From an uncultured Bacilli bacterium (GTDB lineage: Bacteria; Bacillota_I; Bacilli_A; RFN20; CAG-631): a stretch of 9,117 nt of DNA. Location of the stretch: the NCBI GenBank assembly GCA_934215405.1, contig CAKPZU010000089.1, forward strand, positions 1 to 9,117. The letters run 5' to 3'. This document shows positions 1 to 7,106 of this stretch, in pieces (the stretch's first letter is position 1; each line of letters starts with the position of its first letter). The position numbers and the translations under genes were made by a program. The notes below the pieces were generated by a model that was not told where the DNA came from, did no database searches, and saw only the letters and a program-made list of their open reading frames with translations.

Positions 1-1364
1 GCCATAACCTGGTCTTTATTATTAGCACTAACATAATAGATAAATTCTTGTTTTTCTTTCATTTGCTCAACATATTGCTTTAATGAAATGTAATTATCCT
101 GATTAATGCTCTTATATAATAATAAATCCTTTAATTTATCCTTATTAGCACCATAGTTTTCATAAACTCCCCATTTTAAGTTTAACCCATAAGCATCAAA
201 GAATTTAACATACTTATCAAATTCATTTTCTTTTAATCTATTTAATTCGGCTAAAATCTTCTTTTCAAGAGATGAAGCTATTTTTTCAAGTTGTTTATTT
301 TGCTGCAAAATTTCTCTTGAAATATTTAATGATAAATCACTACTATCAACTAATCCTCTTACAAAACGTAAATAATCTGGAATTAATTCCTTACATTTTT
401 CCATGATAAATACGCCTTTAGTATAAAGCTGTAAGCCCTTTTCATATTTTTCAGAATATAAATCGTATGGTGGCTTAGTTGGAACGAATACTAAAGCATT
501 ATAAGAAATCATACCTTCAGTATTTACTTGAAGAGAAATCATTGGATCTAAATAATCATAAAATTTAGATTTATAGAATTCATTAAGCATTTCTTCAGTT
601 ACATCGCCTTTAGCCTTCTTCCATAAAGGAACCATTGAGTTTAAAGTCTTATTAACTATTACCTCTTCAGTTTCATTTTCAATTTCTTTTCCTTCAGCAT
701 CCTTTTTATTTACAACTTCCTTAACTTCCATTTTAATAGGATACTTTACATAGTCAGAATATTTCTTTACTAATGATTCAATTTCATATTCATCTAAGAA
801 TTTATCATAATCATAATCATCAGTTTTATCTCTTAAGAATAAAGTAATCTTACTACCTACATCCTCTTTAGTAATTTCTTCAATCTTGTATGTTTCAGTT
901 CCGCTACTAGTAAAACGATAAGCCTTGTCGCTATGCATTGAACGAGTTTCAACAACTACCTCTTTAGCAACCATAAAGGCTGAGTAAAAGCCAACACCAA
1001 ATTGACCAATTATTTCGATTTCCTTTTCCTTGCTATCGTTACCTTCGCTCATTTTATCCATAAATTCCTTAGATCCTGATTTAGCAATCGTACCTAAATT
1101 ATTAATTAATTCATCATAATCCATACCAATACCATTATCAGTAATTGTTAAAGTACGATTCTCTTTATTTGCTTCTATTTGAATAAAATGATCAATTGCA
1201 TCTACCTTACCATCCTTTAAGCATAGATAATGATATTTATCCATAGCATCACTAGCATTAGAAATTAACTCCCTTAAGAAAATTTCTTTATTTGTATAAA
1301 TAGAATTAATCATTAAATCTAATAATCTTTTTGACTCTGTTTTAAATTTTTTTACTTCTGCCAT
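1..1364 (-). CDS. htpG: HtpG, Hsp90-family ATP-dependent chaperone (3' end outside window)
   Basis: Cytosolic Hsp90 homologue that remodels client proteins through an ATP-driven clamp. Translation from the ATG at 1362-1364 gives 454 codons before the window edge. Bacterial HtpG is usually about 620 residues, so the C-terminal dimerisation domain is missing here. The N-terminal GHKL ATPase fold is clear: RELISNASDA at residues 31-40 (E32, N36), DNGIGM at 76-81, GTIAKSG at 91-97 and GQFGVGFYSAF at 120-130. The middle domain carries VRGLVDSSDL and NISREILQ, with the catalytic-loop arginine at R350. The start is fixed by an AAAGGAGTGAT ribosome site and by homology beginning at residue 3. It is transcribed separately from the upstream operon, from a promoter overlapped by CIRCE, so HrcA-type heat-shock control is expected. 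Nothing looks broken in the visible part. Confidence 0.97.
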   Translation of the reverse strand, partial: MAEVKKFKTESKRLLDLMINSIYTNKEIFLRELISNASDAMDKYHYLCLKDGKVDAIDHFIQIEANKENRTLTITDNGIGMDYDELINNLGTIAKSGSKEFMDKMSEGNDSKEKEIEIIGQFGVGFYSAFMVAKEVVVETRSMHSDKAYRFTSSGTETYKIEEITKEDVGSKITLFLRDKTDDYDYDKFLDEYEIESLVKKYSDYVKYPIKMEVKEVVNKKDAEGKEIENETEEVIVNKTLNSMVPLWKKAKGDVTEEMLNEFYKSKFYDYLDPMISLQVNTEGMISYNALVFVPTKPPYDLYSEKYEKGLQLYTKGVFIMEKCKELIPDYLRFVRGLVDSSDLSLNISREILQQNKQLEKIASSLEKKILAELNRLKENEFDKYVKFFDAYGLNLKWGVYENYGANKDKLKDLLLYKSINQDNYISLKQYVEQMKEKQEFIYYVSANNKDQVM

Positions 1365-1371
1365 ATAAATC

Positions 1372-1379
1372 ACTCCTTT
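1372..1379 (-). promoter_or_regulatory. Strong ribosome binding site of htpG
   Basis: The minus strand reads AAAGGAGTGATTTATATG, so AGGAG (1373-1377) lies 8 nt before the ATG. It is a strong anti-SD match and fixes the start at 1364. The predicted 5' leader from the promoter is only about 20-25 nt and is essentially this site. Confidence 0.85.
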
Positions 1380-1392
1380 TAAGTCTATAGTT

Positions 1393-1421
1393 ATTATATA
1401 TTTATTTTCTAGCACTGTCAA
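1393..1421 (-). promoter_or_regulatory. Sigma-A promoter of htpG (consensus -35 and -10)
   Basis: On the minus strand TTGACA (1421-1416) and TATAAT (1398-1393) are separated by exactly 17 bp (1415-1399), a perfect match to the vegetative sigma-A consensus in boxes and spacing. Transcription should start around 1385-1387, about 22 nt before the htpG ATG. The -35 hexamer lies within the CIRCE operator, so a bound repressor would block RNA polymerase. Such a strong promoter suits a gene held down by a repressor and released on heat shock. The boxes are seen directly; use in vivo is inferred. Confidence 0.88.
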
Positions 1422-1435
1422 TAGTTGAGTGCTAA
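1409..1435 (-). promoter_or_regulatory. CIRCE operator (HrcA binding site) upstream of htpG
   Basis: The CIRCE consensus is TTAGCACTC-N9-GAGTGCTAA. The minus strand here has TTAGCACTC (1435-1427), a 9-nt spacer (1426-1418), then CAGTGCTAG (1417-1409). One arm is perfect, the other matches 7 of 9, and the spacer length is exact. CIRCE is the operator of the HrcA repressor, which usually controls groESL and dnaK operons. Its placement over the -35 box of htpG implies HrcA control of this Hsp90. hrcA itself is not in the window. The two mismatches are the first and last bases of the second arm, and the first of them completes the -35 box. Confidence 0.93.
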
Positions 1436-1448
1436 TTTAAACATATAT

Positions 1449-1475
1449 CTTTACAAAACAGGAAAAAATGTAAAG
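1449..1475. repeat. 7-bp perfect inverted repeat between terminator and CIRCE
   Basis: CTTTACA (1449-1455) and TGTAAAG (1469-1475) form a perfect 7-bp inverted repeat around a 13-nt AT-rich centre. It sits just downstream of the operon terminator and about 28 bp upstream of the htpG -35 box. It could be a second weak hairpin backing up the terminator or a second operator; chance is also possible in such AT-rich DNA. Confidence 0.4.
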
Positions 1476-1499
1476 AAAAAGAAGACATACATCTTCTTT
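1470..1499 (-). terminator. Intrinsic terminator of the tilS-ftsH-hslO operon
   Basis: The minus strand forms an 8-bp stem, AAAGAAGA (1499-1492) with TCTTCTTT (1485-1478), closed by a 6-nt loop and followed by TTCTTTA and further T-rich sequence. The 5' arm begins on the last two bases of the TAA stop of the preceding gene. The stem is AT-rich and so weak, but the position just after the last operon gene and before an independent promoter supports termination here. Confidence 0.65.
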
Positions 1500-3270
1500 A
1501 GTACTCTTTACTTTCTAAATTATTTAAATTTTCAAGTAAATATTTATCAACTATTTTATTATTTATAACATAAGGAGTAAGGTATGAACCGCCAATTTTC
1601 TTTACTTGGTTATGAACTAAAAATTCATATAAGGCAACGGATTTAACATTTAAGGCAACTATATCCTGTTTATAGGATAAAGCTAGCTTAACATACATAT
1701 CAATTAATGATTCATATTTATATTTATCTAATGCTTGTTCAACAAGCTGACCAGATAAAATTATAAAATCAATATTAAAATATATTTTATCATTTAAATA
1801 TAAGGAAGTGAAATTATTATAGGTAATTCCAAATTTAATATTATCCATTTTCTTATAAGAAAGAATTTGCTTTTCAATACTAACAAAATCAGCATGTTGC
1901 ATTAAAGCATTTGAAAATTCAACACTAAAGAAAAAGTTAATTTTACTATAATCGCTTTTTATTTGAAATGCTTTGATAACTCTTGATAAATTATCAAAAT
2001 CAAATGATAAATAATATGGGGTTGTAAAATCATTTCTTTTTAAAATCATTTCAAATATTTTTAAATAAAATACTGTTCTTAAAAGCCTTTGCTTAACAAG
2101 CTCATTAAATTCATTTAAATCCATTTTTAATGATGACGGCAAATTAACATCAACCTTATAACCACATACCTCTTTTGTTTCAATTTTAATTATTGGAGTA
2201 TAGGTTAATGAAAATAATTCTTCATTAACAACTCTTTCAACAGCAAGTAATTTATTATTTAAAATAGTGTGTGTACCCTTTAAATGCTCATCAAATAATT
2301 GGATTTTTTCATAAAATCTATTAGTTTCAATTAAGGAATTAACAGCTACCTCTGCTTCTAATGCCTTATCAACAGTAATAGTTTCATTTTTATTTACACT
2401 AGTGTAACCAGCCACTAAATTAATTGAATATTGAAATTTATTTTTAATAACATCATAAGCTCCAGAGCATTCATTAATCATCTTTCTTAAATGCTGCTTG
2501 TATTTTTTAATATTTGATATATTACTTGAAAACATTAAAAAGACACCATTTTGAGCAATACATAAGTGCTCATTTTCAAATTTTGCCTTGAATAAACGAT
2601 TAAATATTCTATCATTAATTAGCTGTATAAAATCTCTTTGTAATTCTTTTTCACAATAAGCATATTCTTTATACTTAAAAGCTACCAAATAATTATTAGC
2701 ATTACTATCACTAACTTGTAATATTTCATTTATTTTTTTGTAAAAATCCTCATTATCAGCATAAACTGCTATCTTGTCTAATCTTCTAAATAATGTTATT
2801 GAATCAGTAATATCCTTAAAATATAAAAAGTATTTTTTGTTTTCACTAATATAATTATTTAATTCAACTAAATAAACCTTACGCTTTGAATCATTATCAT
2901 ACATTACAATTTCAACATGTCGTGTTTTATTAAAAGAAGAAACCCTTGAAATATGATCTAGCCATGTTTTAAATTTTTCAGCATTAACCTTATCAAAGCT
3001 AACAAAGAATTCATCAAGTGAAACCATTTCTGTTTTATGATTAGCATCATATGGATAATATTTTTCAACTGTTTTTTCTTCAAAATCAATTACAATTGAC
3101 ATGTTTATAGTTTTAGAAGCAATTAAGCTATCCTTAAATGTTTTTTCTTTTTTTACATTTGTCGAAATAAAAATAAAAAAGAGCAAAATAATAATAACAA
3201 ATAATAAGCAGGCTAAAATGTATAACCAATTATTTTTCAAAAAATCAAATAAGGTAAAATTAATTATCAT
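1498..3270 (-). CDS. Membrane-anchored PAS-like / degenerate GGDEF / degenerate EAL protein, predicted catalytically inactive
   Basis: A 590-aa protein with one strong membrane helix at about residues 14-37, followed by KKEK, which suggests a cytoplasmic C-terminal part. Residues about 55-155 resemble a PAS fold ending in the typical YFLYFKDIT strand. Residues about 190-325 follow the GGDEF-domain pattern, but the signature position reads AQNGVF (239-244). Residues about 340-580 track the EAL fold: YTPIIKIETKEVCGY (357-371) resembles the usual YQPIV-GEIVGFE block, yet the EAL triplet is KVD (372-374). The DDFG segment is replaced near ITYNN (482-486), and IAEGVE by VALNVKS (538-544). Neither diguanylate cyclase nor phosphodiesterase activity is therefore expected; a sensor, scaffold or nucleotide-binding role is inferred. 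It is the last operon gene, 15 nt after the phosphoesterase, with an AAAGGAAA ribosome site (3285-3278). The domain match is by pattern, not by search. Confidence 0.72.
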   Translation of the reverse strand: MIINFTLFDFLKNNWLYILACLLFVIIILLFFIFISTNVKKEKTFKDSLIASKTINMSIVIDFEEKTVEKYYPYDANHKTEMVSLDEFFVSFDKVNAEKFKTWLDHISRVSSFNKTRHVEIVMYDNDSKRKVYLVELNNYISENKKYFLYFKDITDSITLFRRLDKIAVYADNEDFYKKINEILQVSDSNANNYLVAFKYKEYAYCEKELQRDFIQLINDRIFNRLFKAKFENEHLCIAQNGVFLMFSSNISNIKKYKQHLRKMINECSGAYDVIKNKFQYSINLVAGYTSVNKNETITVDKALEAEVAVNSLIETNRFYEKIQLFDEHLKGTHTILNNKLLAVERVVNEELFSLTYTPIIKIETKEVCGYKVDVNLPSSLKMDLNEFNELVKQRLLRTVFYLKIFEMILKRNDFTTPYYLSFDFDNLSRVIKAFQIKSDYSKINFFFSVEFSNALMQHADFVSIEKQILSYKKMDNIKFGITYNNFTSLYLNDKIYFNIDFIILSGQLVEQALDKYKYESLIDMYVKLALSYKQDIVALNVKSVALYEFLVHNQVKKIGGSYLTPYVINNKIVDKYLLENLNNLESKEY

Positions 3271-3285
3271 TTTATAATTTCCTTT

Positions 3286-4089
3286 CTACTTAATATAGTT
3301 AATTAATATAATGTCTCTTTTAGCAAACAATCTAATATTTATTTTATTACAGCCAACACCATTTGAAATAATAGCTTTAGAGCTATTAACATTATAAAGC
3401 CCACTTACATATTTCTTTCCATATTTTGGTAAATAAATATAAGGAAGAAATGGTATTCTTATTTGCCCTCCATGGGTATGACCGGCTAATAATATTTGAT
3501 TATCAATCCTTTCAATAATATCTCCCTCATGGCAAATTATCAAATCATAAGCCCTATTAGGAAACTTAGCTTCATTATAAATATACTCCTGCATTCCATA
3601 AATTAAAATGTATTTATTTTCTTTAAAGAAGGCAAATTCCTCATTCACTAAGGTATTAAATCCCATAGCATTAAAATATTCTTTTTTTAAAACTATGGAA
3701 ATGTTTTTTTCTTCCTTAAATTCATGATTCCCATAAACAGCTATGCAGCATTTATTAGCTAATGGCTTAAAGCATTCCTTAACATCGCTTATTGAATAAT
3801 ATTTATTAATATTATCACCAACTATATCGCCACCAAAAATATATAAATCAGCATTAAGTGAAGCTAAATAGGAAATAAATTTTTTTAATTTATCTTTTTT
3901 TAAGGTTCTTCCAATGTGTAAATCCGAAAAAAATAAAATTTTGATTCCTTTTTTTTCATTAGAATTATTTAATATTTCCTTATTTTTAATGGTATATTTT
4001 TTAATTACAAGCTTATGGCTTTGATAATAAATAAATACAATTGCCACAAGCAATAATATAAATACGAGAGTTAAATATATTATTAGCAT
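3286..4089 (-). CDS. Membrane-anchored calcineurin-like metallophosphoesterase (YkuE/YaeI-like)
   Basis: A 267-aa two-metal phosphoesterase of the calcineurin-like superfamily. An N-terminal hydrophobic helix (about residues 3-22) is followed by a lysine-rich linker. The motifs appear in order: SDLH at 55-58 (metal ligands D56, H58), GGD at 86-88 (D88), GNHE at 120-123 (N121, H122), CHEGD at 186-190 (H187) and GHTHGGQ at 203-209 (H204, H206). All metal ligands are present, so it should be active. The short form ending in GHTHGGQ plus a proline/tyrosine stretch is typical of YkuE/YaeI-like proteins, whose substrate is generally uncertain. There is no twin-arginine motif, unlike exported YkuE, and basic residues after the helix favour a cytoplasmic catalytic domain. 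The start lies 6 nt after the hslO stop in the same frame, with only a distant GAGG upstream, so translation probably depends on coupling to hslO. Confidence 0.88.
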   Translation of the reverse strand: MLIIYLTLVFILLLVAIVFIYYQSHKLVIKKYTIKNKEILNNSNEKKGIKILFFSDLHIGRTLKKDKLKKFISYLASLNADLYIFGGDIVGDNINKYYSISDVKECFKPLANKCCIAVYGNHEFKEEKNISIVLKKEYFNAMGFNTLVNEEFAFFKENKYILIYGMQEYIYNEAKFPNRAYDLIICHEGDIIERIDNQILLAGHTHGGQIRIPFLPYIYLPKYGKKYVSGLYNVNSSKAIISNGVGCNKINIRLFAKRDIILINYIK

Positions 4090-4095
4090 ATAATA

Positions 4096-4992
4096 CTATT
4101 TAACCTCATATTTATTTTCTTTTTTCATCTTCAAAACATCCTTTAAATCATCTGGTGTAACATGATATACATGTTGACAGAAATTACAGGTTACATCTAA
4201 TGTTTTGTTAGCATTTATATCTTCTTGTAATTCCTCTTCAGTTAATTGGGTTAATAGCTCCTTTGTTTTATTTAAAGAGCAAGTACATTTATAATTAACT
4301 GGATATTCAAATAGTAAATCAGCCTCCTTGAAAAGTTGATAAACTAGTTGATCACTAGATTTTGCATCTTCAATTAGCTTCGAAACTGAAGTGACATTTT
4401 TTAAAATATTATCTAAATATGAATAGGCTTCCTCACTTGCATTTGGAAGAAGCTGAATAATAAAGCCACCAGCTTGCTTACAGGTATTATCCTTATTAAC
4501 TAAAACACCTAAAGCAACAATTGTTGGAGTTTGCTCGCTCATACCAAAATAATAGCTTAAGTCTTCACCAATTTCGCCACTTACTAATTCACATGTTCCA
4601 ATAAATGGCTCCTTCATGTTTAATTGCTTTCTAACAGATAATGTGCCAACGCTTCCAACAGCACTAGCAACATCTAAGGTTTTATTTTCCTTAAGAGGAA
4701 CATAAACATTAGGATTTGTAGCAAAGGCTCTAACATTACCTTTAGCATCGCTTTCAGCTCGAATGGTGCCAATTGGACCATTACCCTCAATACTAAGTAA
4801 TACCTTTTCATCGCCCTTTAGCATACTGCCCATCATTAATGAGGCTGATATTAATCTGCCCATTGTGGCAACACATGTTGGAGAAGCTTCAATATTTTTT
4901 AAATACTCATTAACTGTATTTGTTGAAAAAACAGTTATAACTCTTGCTTGCTTATCTAAAACTAAATATTTGTGTAAAAAATCCTTATTCAT
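4096..4992 (-). CDS. hslO: Hsp33, redox-regulated holdase chaperone
   Basis: Cytosolic chaperone that is inactive when reduced and zinc-bound, and binds unfolding proteins after oxidation. The 298-aa product has the usual family length (about 290). Conserved blocks include GRLISASLMMGSMLKGDEK (45-63), SIEGNGPIGTI (67-77) and SGEIGEDLSYYF (138-149) followed by SEQTPT. The C-terminal redox switch is complete: C236 and C238 (CTC), then C269 and C272 (CNFC). The ATG at 4992 is preferred: homology to Hsp33 N-termini begins there, and an in-frame ATG at 5025 would add 11 unmatched residues inside ftsH without a ribosome site. The chosen ATG overlaps the ftsH stop (ATGAATAA, 8 nt), so coupled translation is likely. 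Three further cysteines (C40, C134, C171) lie outside the switch. ftsH-hslO proximity is conserved in Bacillota, although coaX normally separates them in Bacillus. Confidence 0.96.
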   Translation of the reverse strand: MNKDFLHKYLVLDKQARVITVFSTNTVNEYLKNIEASPTCVATMGRLISASLMMGSMLKGDEKVLLSIEGNGPIGTIRAESDAKGNVRAFATNPNVYVPLKENKTLDVASAVGSVGTLSVRKQLNMKEPFIGTCELVSGEIGEDLSYYFGMSEQTPTIVALGVLVNKDNTCKQAGGFIIQLLPNASEEAYSYLDNILKNVTSVSKLIEDAKSSDQLVYQLFKEADLLFEYPVNYKCTCSLNKTKELLTQLTEEELQEDINANKTLDVTCNFCQHVYHVTPDDLKDVLKMKKENKYEVK

Positions 4993-7066
4993 GTTTTTCA
5001 CTTTCTTCGTTATTAGTTTGTTCATCTACAGGTTTAACTTCTTCAGTTTTGCCCTTTGCTAAATTTTCTGAATTTTTCTTAAATTCATCATAAGCATCAA
5101 GTGAACCATATTTTACTAAGAAATCAATTTCATCAGCTGTAATTGTTTCATATTTAATTAAAGCTTCAGCAATTAAAATTAATAAATCCTTATTAGCTTC
5201 AATTGTTTCTTTTGCTCTTTGTAAGCATTCATGAATGATAGCTCTAACCTCTGCATCAATTTGATTTGATACTTCAACAGATATTTTTTGTGAGCCATAA
5301 TCTCTTCCTAAGAATACTTGTTGTTGCTCATCTTCATAATGAATAGGTCCTAAAGATGACATACCAAGTTCTGTAACCATTGCTCGAGCAATATTTGTTG
5401 CACGTTTAATATCATCATATGCTCCAGTAGTAACATCATCAAAGAAGATTTCCTCAGATGCACGACCTGCAAGATAAGAAACAATTCTATCCATTAATTC
5501 ACTTCTAGTTTGATTCATTGTCTCATCCTTTGGAGTCATTAATACATAGCCATAAGCATCTCCACGAGGGATAATTGTAATTTTTTGAACGACTTCGGCA
5601 TTTGCAACCTTTAAGCCAATAACAGCATGTCCAGCCTCATGATATGCAGTTAAACGCTTAGCGTGATCAGATCTAATTTTTGTTTTCTTAGCTGGTCCAC
5701 TCATAACTCTATCAATTGCTTCATCAATGTCATTTACTGAAATTACTTCATGATTTGCTCTAACACTTAAAATTGCCGCTTCATTTAAAACGTTTTCAAG
5801 CTGAGCTCCTGAAAATCCTGGAGTCCTTTTAGCAACAGATTCAAGTGAAACATCGCTAGCTAATTTTTTATTACGAGCATGAACCTTTAAAATAGCAATA
5901 CGACCTTTAATATCTGGAAGTCCAACCTCGATTTGTCTATCAAAACGTCCAGGTCTTAGTAAAGCAGGGTCTAAAACGTCAATTCTATTTGTTGCAGCTA
6001 AAACTATAACACCAGAATTATTTTCAAAGCCATCCATTTCAACAAGTAATTGGTTTAATGTTTGTTCACGTTCATCATGCCCACCACCTAAGCCAGTTCC
6101 TCTTTGTCTACCAATTGCATCAATTTCATCAATAAATACAATACATGGAGCAGTGCTACGAGCTTTCTTGAACATATCACGAACTCTACTTGCACCAACA
6201 CCAACGAACATTTCTAAGAAATCAGAACCAGAAATATAGTAAAATGGAACGCTTGCTTCACCAGCTACTGCTTTAGCAAGTAATGTTTTACCAGTACCAG
6301 GATTACCCTTTAGGATTACGCCCTTTGTAATACGAGCACCTGATTTAGCATATTTTTTAGGATTCTTTAAATAATCAACGATTTCCTTCATTTCTTCTTT
6401 TTCATCATCACATCCTGCAACATCACTAAATCTAACTGGAGATGCATCCTCAAGCCTTGCCTTTGATTTACCAAAATCAAATGTTTGTCCAGCACCACCT
6501 TGTGATTTTAAAATGCTACGAATTAAAATAACAGCAATTATAATTGTAACTAATGTTGGCAAAACATAAATTAAAAAATCAACAAAAGAAAAGCTATTTG
6601 TTGTATCCTTAATTGTTACAATGCTTGTTGTTGTACCTGTTTCTTTTTTATAAAAGCTATCAAAATCAGCACAAGCATCCTGAACTGTTTTTAAATATTC
6701 GCCATTATCATTTGATGACCATTCAAAGGTTGCAACATTTTGTTTTACCTTATTTTCGTTTGCAGAAACATATGAAATAACAACATTAGATTTTATATAG
6801 CCAATATTAAGTTTAATTTCCTTCACATATTTTCTGTCAAAGTTGTATTTTTCAAATTCAACTGTATCAACTTTGTTTCCAGTGTTATCTTCAGTTAAAG
6901 CATAATGAAGTTCATTGATGTTCCAAGTGTATTGTGAAACGCCACTACTTTTAAATGCTAAAACCAAAAATGTTACTATTATAGCAAAAATACCAATCCA
7001 AATTGGAATGAAACGTAAATAACTAGGTTTGTTCTTTTTGCCATTATACATATTAGGATTGTTCAT
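4985..7066 (-). CDS. ftsH: FtsH, ATP-dependent membrane zinc metalloprotease
   Basis: Hexameric membrane AAA+ protease that degrades misfolded membrane proteins and short-lived regulators. The 693-aa protein starts with helix 1 (about residues 18-38), an extracytoplasmic domain (about 40-160) and helix 2 (about 162-184). The AAA+ module has Walker A GNPGTGKT (254-261), Walker B CIVFIDEID (308-316), pore loop MFVGVGA (286-292) and the second region of homology from AATNR to LLRPGRFDRQI (357-379). The peptidase centre is HEAGH (476-480; H476, E477, H480), with D552 in GAYDDIKRAT as the likely third zinc ligand. The acidic tail from about 670 is probably disordered. GGAGG (7078-7074), 7 nt before the ATG, fixes the start. 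Oddities: Asn replaces the usual Pro in Walker A (N255), and the extracytoplasmic domain looks longer than in E. coli or B. subtilis. It follows tilS by 40 nt without the usual hpt and overlaps hslO by 8 nt. Confidence 0.98.
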   Translation of the reverse strand: MNNPNMYNGKKNKPSYLRFIPIWIGIFAIIVTFLVLAFKSSGVSQYTWNINELHYALTEDNTGNKVDTVEFEKYNFDRKYVKEIKLNIGYIKSNVVISYVSANENKVKQNVATFEWSSNDNGEYLKTVQDACADFDSFYKKETGTTTSIVTIKDTTNSFSFVDFLIYVLPTLVTIIIAVILIRSILKSQGGAGQTFDFGKSKARLEDASPVRFSDVAGCDDEKEEMKEIVDYLKNPKKYAKSGARITKGVILKGNPGTGKTLLAKAVAGEASVPFYYISGSDFLEMFVGVGASRVRDMFKKARSTAPCIVFIDEIDAIGRQRGTGLGGGHDEREQTLNQLLVEMDGFENNSGVIVLAATNRIDVLDPALLRPGRFDRQIEVGLPDIKGRIAILKVHARNKKLASDVSLESVAKRTPGFSGAQLENVLNEAAILSVRANHEVISVNDIDEAIDRVMSGPAKKTKIRSDHAKRLTAYHEAGHAVIGLKVANAEVVQKITIIPRGDAYGYVLMTPKDETMNQTRSELMDRIVSYLAGRASEEIFFDDVTTGAYDDIKRATNIARAMVTELGMSSLGPIHYEDEQQQVFLGRDYGSQKISVEVSNQIDAEVRAIIHECLQRAKETIEANKDLLILIAEALIKYETITADEIDFLVKYGSLDAYDEFKKNSENLAKGKTEEVKPVDEQTNNEESEKHE

Positions 7067-7073
7067 ATAAATA

Positions 7074-7078
7074 CCTCC
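7074..7078 (-). promoter_or_regulatory. Strong ribosome binding site of ftsH
   Basis: GGAGG on the minus strand, 7 nt before the ATG at 7066. It is the strongest ribosome site among the operon genes in this window together with the one at 8931-8935, suggesting ftsH is initiated independently rather than by coupling to tilS. Confidence 0.85.
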
Positions 7079-7106
7079 ATTTTTTATTTTGGCTAAACGC
7101 CTTAAT

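Noticed and set aside
1445..1474. Second htpG promoter using TTTACA at 1474-1469
   Set aside because: The best -10 candidate matches only three of six bases and needs a 19-bp spacer; the consensus promoter downstream explains expression.
4993..5025. Longer Hsp33 N-terminus from the ATG at 5025
   Set aside because: It has no ribosome site, would overlap ftsH by 41 nt, and adds 11 residues not seen in Hsp33 N-termini; the ATG at 4992 fits the family.
4763..5062. Plus-strand open frame of 99 codons
   Set aside because: It lies wholly antisense to hslO and the ftsH tail, has no ribosome site or family features, and is an AT-rich shadow frame.
7090..7104. Possible hairpin GGC-GTTTA-GCC between tilS and ftsH
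   Set aside because: The stem is only 3 bp, flanking bases do not pair and no T-tract follows, so it is not a credible terminator or attenuator.
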